NCBI RefSeq assembly: GCF_900104955.1
Contig: NZ_FNSI01000001.1
Span: forward strand, 3,692,001 to 3,756,000
Reading direction: 5' to 3'
From: Beijerinckia sp. 28-YEA-48
Lineage (GTDB): Bacteria > Pseudomonadota > Alphaproteobacteria > Rhizobiales > Beijerinckiaceae
DNA length: 64,000 nt
A model generated the notes under the pieces. The model saw nothing but the letters and a program-made list of their open reading frames with translations. It made no database searches and had not been told where the DNA came from. This document shows, in pieces, positions 57,983 through 64,000 of this stretch. The translations under genes and the position numbers were made by a program. The first letter of the stretch is position 1. The number at the start of each line of letters is the position of its first letter.

Positions 57983-58831
57983 ATGACGATGCAAGCTGGG
58001 ACTGACACCACTCAGGCAACTGCGACCCTGTTGACCGGGCGGGCGGTTTTGCGCCTGAACGGCCGCGATAGCAGAGATTTCCTCAATAATCTCGTCACCA
58101 GCGACATCGAGAAGCTGCAGCCGGGCGAGGGCGGTTTCGCCGCCTTGCTTAGCCCCCAGGGCAAAATCCTGTTCGATTTCTTCGTCACCCCCGATGGCGA
58201 CGGCCTGTTGATCGATTGCAATGCCGCCCAGGCGGCGGACCTGGCCAAACGGCTCGGATTCTACAAATTGCGCGCCGACGTGCGCATCAGCGACGAAAGC
58301 GCCAACCTGGCCGTGGCCGTCACAGTGGAAGAGCCACCGCCGGCCCAGGCGCTGGCCTTTCGCGACCCGCGCCATCCGGGCCTGGGCTGGCGCGTCATCG
58401 GCCCGCCCGACGAACTGGACCAGATCGGCGCTGAGGCTGGCGGCGAGGATATTTATGCCGCCCGACGCATTGCGCTCGGCGTGCCGGAAAGCGGCGTCGA
58501 TTTCGCCTATGGCGACACCTTTCCCCACGAAGCCAATATGGATTGGCTGCATGGGGTCGATTTCACCAAAGGCTGCTATATCGGCCAGGAGGTGGTGTCG
58601 CGGGTGGAACATCGCGGCACGGCGCGCAAGCGCTTCGTCCGGGTCGGTTTTACCGGCCCGGCGCCAGCATCTGGCGCCGAGGTGAAGATCGGCGATGTGG
58701 TCATCGGCCAGATGGGATCGTCGGCCGGCAATACCGGGCTCGCGCTGCTGCGGCTCGATCGACTCGAGGGCGCCACCGCGCCCGTTACCGTGAATGAAAC
58801 AACTTTAAGTGTGCACCATGACCGCGCCTGA
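57983..58831 (+). CDS. ygfZ: Folate-binding protein YgfZ/CAF17 family
   Basis: 282 residues. LTGRAVLRLNGRDSRDFLNN begins the GcvT-like domain and KGCYIGQEVVSRVEHRG holds the conserved KGCY(I/T)GQE motif with its Cys. It binds tetrahydrofolate and helps mature certain iron-sulphur proteins. It is divergent from pyrC and overlaps the next gene by 23 bases, so it is coupled to the tRNA-modification gene. Confidence 0.94.
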   Translation: MTMQAGTDTTQATATLLTGRAVLRLNGRDSRDFLNNLVTSDIEKLQPGEGGFAALLSPQGKILFDFFVTPDGDGLLIDCNAAQAADLAKRLGFYKLRADVRISDESANLAVAVTVEEPPPAQALAFRDPRHPGLGWRVIGPPDELDQIGAEAGGEDIYAARRIALGVPESGVDFAYGDTFPHEANMDWLHGVDFTKGCYIGQEVVSRVEHRGTARKRFVRVGFTGPAPASGAEVKIGDVVIGQMGSSAGNTGLALLRLDRLEGATAPVTVNETTLSVHHDRA

Positions 58832-59561
58832 GACACGCCGCCCGCGTACCCCCCGGCGCAAGCCAACCGCCCGCCCCACCCTGCCGGCCACGCTGCTGGA
58901 AGAGCCGGTCTGCGCCCATTGCGGCAAGCCGGAAGCCTTGTGCGTCTGCGACGCGATCGAGCCGATCAACAACAAGATCGAACTCCTGGTGCTGCAGCAT
59001 CCGCAGGAGCAGGACAAAACGCTAGGCACAGCCCGCGTCGCCGTCACCCATCTGGCCAAAGCGACATTCCGCATCGGCCTGTCGTGGCCGAGCCTGTCGG
59101 CGGCGCTTGAGCGCGACGTCGACCCGAAGCGCTGGGCCGTGCTGCATCTGGGTGCTTCCGCCTCCGAAGACGCGCCGGCCGATCGCGACATCGCCTTGCT
59201 CGATCGCCACGGCGAACTCGCCGAAAATCAGGCGTCGGCGCTGCGCGGCCTTGAAGGCATCATCCTGTTCGATGGCTCGTGGAGCCAGGCCAAGACCTTG
59301 TGGTGGCGCAATGCCTGGGTGCTGAAATGCCCCCGGCTGGTGCTGCGCCCGACACAGGCGTCGCTCTACGGCAAGCTGCGCAAGGAGCCGCGCCGCGAAG
59401 GGCTCTCGACCTTGGAAGCGGCCGCCTTCACCCTGAGCCGGCTGGAGCGCAAGCCCGATATTGAAAAGGCCATGCTGTCGACTTTCCGGCGCATGCTGCA
59501 GCGCTATCGCTCGGCGCTGGAACCGCAGGGCGGCAAACAAGACAGCAAACCCGCCGCCTAA
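58809..59561 (+). CDS. tapT: tRNA-uridine aminocarboxypropyltransferase (DTW domain)
   Basis: 250 residues. A zinc knuckle CAHCGKPEALCVCD (residues 37-50) opens the domain, then VLQHPQEQDKTLGTARVAVT and FDGSWSQAKTLWWRN, where the DTW motif reads DGSW. RPTQASLYGKLRKEPRREGL and STLEAAAFTLSRLE complete it. The enzyme adds aminocarboxypropyl from SAM to uridine 47 of some tRNAs. The start overlaps the end of ygfZ. The N-terminus is Pro/Arg-rich. Confidence 0.9.
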   Translation: MCTMTAPETRRPRTPRRKPTARPTLPATLLEEPVCAHCGKPEALCVCDAIEPINNKIELLVLQHPQEQDKTLGTARVAVTHLAKATFRIGLSWPSLSAALERDVDPKRWAVLHLGASASEDAPADRDIALLDRHGELAENQASALRGLEGIILFDGSWSQAKTLWWRNAWVLKCPRLVLRPTQASLYGKLRKEPRREGLSTLEAAAFTLSRLERKPDIEKAMLSTFRRMLQRYRSALEPQGGKQDSKPAA

Positions 59562-59594
59562 GCCTTTACCTACTTGTGGGTTTGACACATTTTC

Positions 59595-59625
59595 TTCGCG
59601 CGAAGCGGCATCCCCTTCGCGCGAA
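59595..59625 (+). promoter_or_regulatory. Twin 10-bp palindromes upstream of tag
   Basis: TTCGCGCGAA occurs at 59595-59604 and again at 59616-59625, both perfect palindromes, 21 bp apart. A TATAAA (59631-59636) follows at the expected place for the -10. The sites lie just ahead of the ATG at 59646, so a repressor or activator bound here would act on tag. Confidence 0.5.
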
Positions 59626-59645
59626 AGTGCTATAAACTTGGCACC

Positions 59646-60410
59646 ATGCCGCCGACCAAAAAGCTCCCTGCTAAAAAGCCCGCTGCGAAGACCGCATCAA
59701 AAACCACCGTGAAGGTTGAGCCAAAAGCCAAACCAGCGGCGAAAGCCGCTGCCAAGGTTGCGGCAAAGCCTGCCGCCGGCCCAAAACCGCTGCGGCCGCC
59801 GGTGCTGCACGGCGATGGCCTCGCCCGTTGCCCGTGGCCGGGCGAAGATCCGCTCTATGTCGCCTATCACGACGAGGAATGGGGCGTGCCCGAGTGGGAC
59901 AGCCGGGCGCTGTTCGAAAAGCTGATCCTTGATGGCTTTCAGGCCGGCCTGTCGTGGATCACCATCCTGCGCAAGCGCGATGCCTTCCGCAAAGGCTTCG
60001 ACGGTTTCGAGCCGGCGAAGATCGCGCGCTATACACCCGCCAAAGTCGAGCGCCTGATGCAGGACGCTGGCATCGTCCGCAACCGCTCCAAGATCGAGAG
60101 CACGGTGAAGTCGGCCCGAGTTTGGCTCGACATCGAAAGCCAGCAAGGCTTCTCGAACTATTTGTGGGATTTCTTCGACGGCAAACCAATTCAAGCCGGA
60201 CGCCGCCACATGGGTGACATCCCGACCGAATCGCCGCTCTCGCAGAAAATCTCGAAGGATCTGAAGACGCGCGGCTTCAATTTCTGCGGTCCGACGATCA
60301 TCTATGCCTTCGCCCAGGCGGTCGGCATGATCAACGACCATCTCGTCGGCTGCCATTGCTACGAGCGCTGCGCCAAACTCGCCTATAGGCCGACACGCGG
60401 GACAACATGA
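59646..60410 (+). CDS. tag: DNA-3-methyladenine glycosylase I with basic tail
   Basis: 254 residues. The first ~55 are Lys/Ala/Pro repeats (PPTKKLPAKKPAAKTASK, VEPKAKPAAKAAAKVAAKPA), like histone H1 tails, and are not part of the usual ~190-residue enzyme. The catalytic part starts LARCPWPGEDPLYVAYHDEE with the zinc Cys and His; the helix-hairpin-helix and pocket follow in FQAGLSWITILRKRDAFRKG, and HLVGCHCYERC carries the second zinc His/Cys. It removes 3-methyladenine from DNA. The tail could help scan DNA. ATG at 59646; next gene starts within its last codons. Confidence 0.93.
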   Translation: MPPTKKLPAKKPAAKTASKTTVKVEPKAKPAAKAAAKVAAKPAAGPKPLRPPVLHGDGLARCPWPGEDPLYVAYHDEEWGVPEWDSRALFEKLILDGFQAGLSWITILRKRDAFRKGFDGFEPAKIARYTPAKVERLMQDAGIVRNRSKIESTVKSARVWLDIESQQGFSNYLWDFFDGKPIQAGRRHMGDIPTESPLSQKISKDLKTRGFNFCGPTIIYAFAQAVGMINDHLVGCHCYERCAKLAYRPTRGTT

Positions 60411-61036
60411 TGGCGCGCCGCCCTGCTGCCGCGCCGCGCGCCTTCCAACGTATGTTGTCAGGCCGGCGGCTCGATCTGCTTGACCCCTCACCGCTCGATA
60501 TCGAAATCGAAGACATCGCCCACGGCCTGGCGCGGGTGGCGCGCTGGAATGGCCAGACGACGGGTCCGCATATCTTTTCCGTCGCCCAGCATTCGGTCCT
60601 GGTCGAGCGCATCGCCGCTGACCTCGATCCTGGCCTGCCGGCGCGCTGGCGCATGATGGCGCTGCTGCATGACGCGCCGGAATATGTGATCGGCGATATG
60701 ATCTCGCCGTTCAAAGCGGTGATCGGCGAAGATTATAAGAGCGTCGAAGCGCGCATTCTGGCGGCCATTCATTTGCGCTTCGCCCTGCCCGCCACACCGC
60801 CGGCGGCGCTCGTCAAACTGACTAAACAAGCGGACCACGCCGCGGCCTTCATCGAGGCGACGCGGCTCGCTGGCTTTTCGATCGACGAGGCCGAGCAATT
60901 TTTTGGACGACCGAGAATCAGCGCCCGCAATATCGACGCACTCGTGTCATCAATGGACGCGACCAGTGCCAAACTCTTGTTCCTCGAACGATTCGCGGAA
61001 CTCGAAACCGAAATGCACGCCACGGCGAAAGGCTGA
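60407..61036 (+). CDS. HD-domain hydrolase (YfbR-like)
   Basis: 209 residues, ATG overlapping the tag stop (ATGA). RMLSGRRLDLLDPSPLDIEI opens it; metal residues sit in IFSVAQHSVLVERI (His), MMALLHDAPEYVIGDMISPF (HD) and KQADHAAAF (Asp), in the order H...HD...D typical of 5'-nucleotidases such as YfbR. It would dephosphorylate deoxynucleotides. No second domain. It probably shares a transcript with tag. Confidence 0.88.
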   Translation: MMARRPAAAPRAFQRMLSGRRLDLLDPSPLDIEIEDIAHGLARVARWNGQTTGPHIFSVAQHSVLVERIAADLDPGLPARWRMMALLHDAPEYVIGDMISPFKAVIGEDYKSVEARILAAIHLRFALPATPPAALVKLTKQADHAAAFIEATRLAGFSIDEAEQFFGRPRISARNIDALVSSMDATSAKLLFLERFAELETEMHATAKG

Positions 61037-61060
61037 AAAGCTAAACTGAAGGCTGAATCC

Positions 61061-61573
61061 ATGCCCCGTATCCATGTCTGCTCGCTGGCGAAGATCGAGG
61101 ACACAGTGCGCGAGACCGGCGCGCGCAGTCTCGTCACCCTGATCAACGCCGACACGCCGGTGACGCGCCCCGCCGACATTGCTTCCGAACGGCACTTGTT
61201 CCTCTCGATGTCGGACATCGTCGAACCGCTCGAAGGGCATTTCGCGCCGCAATCAACTCACGTCCAGGATCTTCTCGATTTCATCCAGCAGTGGGACCGG
61301 CGCCAGCCGTTGCTCATCCATTGCTTCGCTGGCGTCAGCCGATCGACGGCCGCCGCCTTCATCACCGCCTGCGCCTTGCTGCCGGAGCGCGACGAAAGCG
61401 AACTGGCGCAATTGATCCGCGCGCGCTCGCCGACCGCCACCCCCAATGCCCGGCTGGTGGCGCTGGCCGACCAAGCGCTTGGCCGCGACGGCCGGATGAG
61501 CCAAGCTGTCTCCGCCATTGGCATGGGCGAAATGTGCTACGAAGGCGTGCCCTTCATGCTCGAGATCGATTGA
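61061..61573 (+). CDS. Tyrosine-phosphatase-like protein
   Basis: 170 residues. The catalytic loop is LLIHCFAGVSRSTAAAFI, with Cys and Arg separated by five residues (CFAGVSR) as in protein tyrosine/dual-specificity phosphatases. Asp in the general-acid loop may be in SMSDIVEPLEG. No signal peptide. Cytosolic members of this small family in alphaproteobacteria have unknown substrates. It lies 24 bases after the HD gene, within the tag-HD-phosphatase-regulator run. Confidence 0.85.
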   Translation: MPRIHVCSLAKIEDTVRETGARSLVTLINADTPVTRPADIASERHLFLSMSDIVEPLEGHFAPQSTHVQDLLDFIQQWDRRQPLLIHCFAGVSRSTAAAFITACALLPERDESELAQLIRARSPTATPNARLVALADQALGRDGRMSQAVSAIGMGEMCYEGVPFMLEID

Positions 61574-61578
61574 CCATT

Positions 61579-62574
61579 GTGACGAAAGCCCCTTCACCCC
61601 GCAGCCTGCCGGTCGAGATCAATCTGACAGCGGCGATCGCGACGGTCGTCGGGGATGATCCGGCCATTCTGGTTGCCAATATCGGGCGCAATCGCGGCGA
61701 GGCGGCGCTGCCGTCCGGTCCGTTCGATCCGCTGGCGCATCGCACGCTCGACATCGGCCTGCGCACCTGGGTCGGCGAACAGACCGGCGTGCCGCTCGGC
61801 TATGTCGAACAGCTCTATACCTTCGGCGACCGCGGCCGCCATGCACAGCTCGGCGATCGCAAACCGCATGTGGTTTCCGTCGGCTATCTGGCGCTGACAC
61901 GCACGGCGCAATCGAAGGACAGCGCGGCGCAGCTGGCCTCGGGCGCCAGTTTCCAACCCTGGTACGGCTTCTTTCCCTGGGAGGATTGGCGCAGCCGCAA
62001 GCCGACCATCATCGACACCAGCATCGTCCCGGCGCTGCGCAAATGGGCGGTACGCGATCCGAACCGACCGAATGCCTATGGCCTGACCCGGACGGAACGG
62101 GTGCGCATGCTGTTCGAGGACGACGGCGGCCGTTTCAACGACGAGAACGTGCTCGACCGCTACCAGCTTCTCTATGAAGCGGGCCTGGTGGAAGAAGCGC
62201 GGCGCGATGGCCGCGCCAGCCCGCTGATCGAGGAAACCGGCCCGCTCGGCGAAGCCATGCGCGACGACCACCGCCGCATCCTCGCCACCGCCATGGGCCG
62301 CTTACGCGCCAAGATGAAGTACCGGCCGGTGATTTTCGAGCTGATGCCGGAGAGTTTCACCCTCACCGCCCTGCAACGCACCGCCGAGGCGCTTGAGGGG
62401 CGGCGGCTGCATAAGCAGAATTTCCGCCGTTTCGTCGAAAACGCCGCCGTGGTGGAACCGACCGGTGGCACCTCGATCCGCACAGGCGGACGGCCGGCGG
62501 CGCTGTTCCGCTTCCGCCGCGAAGTGATCCAGGAGCGGCCGGCGGCCGGCCTGCGGGTGGGCGTGCGCGGCTAG
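61579..62574 (+). CDS. NAD regulator-type protein (Nudix-like N-terminus plus winged helix)
   Basis: 331 residues from a GTG at 61579, 5 bases after the phosphatase stop. The N-terminal part (VEINLTAAIATVVGDDPAIL, RTLDIGLRTWVGEQTGVPLG, YVEQLYTFGDRGRHAQ) resembles a Nudix domain without a clear Nudix box; the C-terminal part (MKYRPVIFELMPESFTLTAL, QRTAEALEGRRLHKQNFRRF) matches the winged helix of NrtR, which controls NAD genes in response to ADP-ribose. No NAD gene is next to it. Assignment is by similarity of outline only. Confidence 0.68.
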   Translation: MTKAPSPRSLPVEINLTAAIATVVGDDPAILVANIGRNRGEAALPSGPFDPLAHRTLDIGLRTWVGEQTGVPLGYVEQLYTFGDRGRHAQLGDRKPHVVSVGYLALTRTAQSKDSAAQLASGASFQPWYGFFPWEDWRSRKPTIIDTSIVPALRKWAVRDPNRPNAYGLTRTERVRMLFEDDGGRFNDENVLDRYQLLYEAGLVEEARRDGRASPLIEETGPLGEAMRDDHRRILATAMGRLRAKMKYRPVIFELMPESFTLTALQRTAEALEGRRLHKQNFRRFVENAAVVEPTGGTSIRTGGRPAALFRFRREVIQERPAAGLRVGVRG

Positions 62575-62651
62575 GCTGGCCTGGGTGGCGCCCGCCGAGC
62601 GGCTCGTTTAGACAGGGAAACATCATTACTGGCTTTCCCGTCTGGAGACCC

Positions 62652-63827
62652 ATGACCGCTCCGCTCGCCTCTGTCCGTGTGCTTGAACTCGCCCGCATTC
62701 TCGCTGGCCCCTGGTGTGGCCAATTGCTCGCCGATCTTGGCGCCGACGTCGTGAAAGTGGAGCGCAGCGGCGCTGGCGACGACACCCGCCAATGGGGTCC
62801 GCCCTTCGTCGAGGACATCAACGGCGACCCGCTCGCCGCCGCCTATTTCTATGGCTGCAATCGCGGCAAGCGCTCCATCCAGGCTGACTTCGAGACGCCG
62901 GACGGCCAGGCCCTGGTGCGCCGGCTCGCGGAACATGCCGATGTGGTCATCGAGAATTTCAAATTCGGCGGTCTGAAAAAATATGGCCTCGACTACGACA
63001 GCCTGAAGGCGATCAATCCGCGGCTGATCTATTGCTCGATCACCGGCTTTGGCCAGACCGGCCCCTATGCGCCGCGCGCCGGCTATGACTTTCTCGTCCA
63101 AGGCATGGGCGGCGTCATGCATATGACCGGCGAGCCGGACGGCCCGCCGCTGAAATCCGGCGTCGCCATCGCCGACATTTTCACCGGGCTTTACGCCGCC
63201 AATGCGGTGCAGGCAGCCCTGATCCGCCGCGCTGAAACCGGCGCAGGCGCCTATATCGATTGCGCGCTGCTCGACTCGCAGGTGGCGGTGCTCGGCTATC
63301 AGGCGTTGAACTATTTCGTCTCGGGCAAGGTCGGCCACCGTATGGGCAATGGCCATCCCAATCTCGTGCCTTACGATGTCTATCCGGTCGCCGACGGCAA
63401 TATCATCATCGCCACGGGCAACGACGGCCAATATCGCAAATTGTGCGACATCCTCGGCGCGCCGGAACTCGCCACCGATCCGCGCTTTCTCGTCAACAAG
63501 GATCGCGTCGCACAGCGCATTGAATTGACGGCTCTCCTCAACGACCTGACGCGGACATTCCAGCGCAGCGATCTGCTGGCGAAGCTCGAAGCCGCCTCGG
63601 TGCCGGCGGGGCCGATCAACACGATCGTCGACGTGTTCGACGATCCGCAGGTGATCGCGCGCGGCATGCGCATCGACCAGCCCAATCCGCGCGCCAAGGG
63701 CGGCACGACGCCGGGCGTGCGCTCGGCCATCGTCATCGACGGCCAGCCCGCTGCGGCCGAACGGCCGGTGCCGGCCTTGGGCGAACACACACAGGATGTT
63801 CTCACCGACAAGGCCTGGGGAGGCTAA
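62652..63827 (+). CDS. CaiB/BaiF family CoA-transferase
   Basis: 391 residues. VRVLELARILAGPWCGQLLA, DLGADVVKVERSGAGDDTRQ, and GCNRGKRSIQADFETPDGQA form the type III CoA-transferase fold. The Asp that forms the acyl-enzyme is in AYIDCALLDSQVAVLGYQAL. YGLDYDSLKAINPRLIYCSI and GPINTIVDVFDDPQVIARGM are further signatures. It moves CoA between carboxylic acids. The next gene, a ThDP enzyme, begins 4 bases later; the pair could process an oxo-acid CoA ester. Confidence 0.92.
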   Translation: MTAPLASVRVLELARILAGPWCGQLLADLGADVVKVERSGAGDDTRQWGPPFVEDINGDPLAAAYFYGCNRGKRSIQADFETPDGQALVRRLAEHADVVIENFKFGGLKKYGLDYDSLKAINPRLIYCSITGFGQTGPYAPRAGYDFLVQGMGGVMHMTGEPDGPPLKSGVAIADIFTGLYAANAVQAALIRRAETGAGAYIDCALLDSQVAVLGYQALNYFVSGKVGHRMGNGHPNLVPYDVYPVADGNIIIATGNDGQYRKLCDILGAPELATDPRFLVNKDRVAQRIELTALLNDLTRTFQRSDLLAKLEAASVPAGPINTIVDVFDDPQVIARGMRIDQPNPRAKGGTTPGVRSAIVIDGQPAAAERPVPALGEHTQDVLTDKAWGG

Positions 63828-63830
63828 GCG

Positions 63831-64000
63831 ATGGCCACGACGCCGAGCAACACCCGCACGGGCGCCCAGATCCTCGTCGATCAACTGACCATTCAAGGCG
63901 TCGACCACGTGTTCTGCGTGCCGGGCGAATCCTATCTCGCCGTGCTCGACGCCTTTCATGACGCCAAGATCAATATCACCGTCTGCCGCCAAGAAGCGGG
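63831..64000 (+). CDS. Thiamine-diphosphate-dependent enzyme, N-terminal part, cut by window edge
   Basis: 56 residues visible. TRTGAQILVDQLTIQGVDHV and FCVPGESYLAVLDAFHDAKI are the N-terminal motifs of acetolactate-synthase-like enzymes; the Glu in VCRQEAG aligns with the ThDP-activating Glu. It is 4 bases downstream of a CoA-transferase gene. The family includes acetolactate synthase, sulphoacetaldehyde and oxalyl-CoA enzymes; the specific activity cannot be told from this piece. Confidence 0.85.
   Translation, partial: MATTPSNTRTGAQILVDQLTIQGVDHVFCVPGESYLAVLDAFHDAKINITVCRQEA

Noticed and set aside
61291-61578. Upstream extension of the NAD-regulator frame
   Set aside because: It lies within the phosphatase gene and translates to Arg/Pro-rich sequence.
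62571-63992. A 473-codon minus-strand open frame opposite the CoA-transferase
   Set aside because: The plus strand encodes a full CaiB/BaiF protein; the opposite translation is compositionally biased.
1-64000. CRISPR array, prophage, integron or insertion sequence
   Set aside because: No regularly spaced repeats, integrase, transposase or phage structural genes were seen; the palindromic repeats found are REP-like elements without an attached transposase in the window.

Overview
The window is GC-rich and densely packed, and looks like the chromosome of an alphaproteobacterium, most likely of the order Hyphomicrobiales (Rhizobiales). The grounds are a cluster of EcfG-type general-stress promoters (GGAAC-N16-NNTT), REP-like palindromes of the TCATCCCGGA...TCCGGGATGA type, two-subunit LigAB, a 1017-residue PolA, and many orphan TctC/Bug solute-binding proteins. 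The genus cannot be read from the sequence. There is no rRNA, CRISPR array, integrase or insertion sequence. One tRNA gene, Leu(CAG), is present.

Region 1 (1-31.5 kb) is a catabolic accessory region. It begins with a truncated MDR oxidoreductase that carries a clear repressor-type promoter, then a TPR-like protein, an isochorismatase-fold hydrolase, a secreted DUF3829-like protein and a gamma-glutamyltransferase. A GntR regulator heads a run of plus-strand genes (alpha/beta hydrolase, LLM flavoprotein, MFS transporter, methyltransferase, SDR) that looks like a degradation cluster. tyrA follows on the minus strand behind a 15-codon leader with tandem Tyr codons and attenuator-like structure. 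Next come a LigI-like amidohydrolase and a GST. Then two paralogous pairs, each an alpha/beta hydrolase plus a TctC protein, face each other as mirror images around a REP element. Further on are a ligAB extradiol dioxygenase operon with a divergent LysR gene, a two-subunit class I fumarase/tartrate dehydratase, an Ldh-family dehydrogenase, an IclR regulator, a fourth TctC protein, and an operon of HpaI-type aldolase, bicupin and DUF6282-type metallohydrolase.

Region 2 (31.6-41 kb) is a general-stress and envelope island. It holds a glycogen-debranching-type glycosidase with a GT4 glycosyltransferase, an SPFH/slipin protein, a fatty-acid desaturase, several small proteins, a GlsB/YeaQ membrane protein, two PRC-barrel proteins and a low-affinity iron permease family protein. 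Five sites match the EcfG promoter pattern; two of them, before the GT4 gene and before the permease gene, are perfect.

Region 3 (41-64 kb) is mostly housekeeping. It holds tRNA-Leu, an ABC exporter pair, polA, a molybdenum hydroxylase pair with a small third gene, pyrC-type dihydroorotase, ygfZ, a DTW-domain tRNA modification enzyme, tag, an HD hydrolase, a tyrosine-phosphatase-like protein, a Nudix-like NAD regulator, a CaiB/BaiF CoA-transferase and the start of a thiamine-diphosphate enzyme. Within it sits a three-gene cluster of UbiA-type phosphoribosyltransferase (with a degenerate HAD remnant), DprE1-like oxidase and GT-C membrane protein, which suggests a decaprenyl-phosphate-pentose route for an arabinose-type surface glycan.

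Two dispersed repeat families are visible. Family A is a REP pair that lies in three convergent intergenic gaps. Family B is a ~100-bp element whose two copies keep their hairpins despite sequence change.
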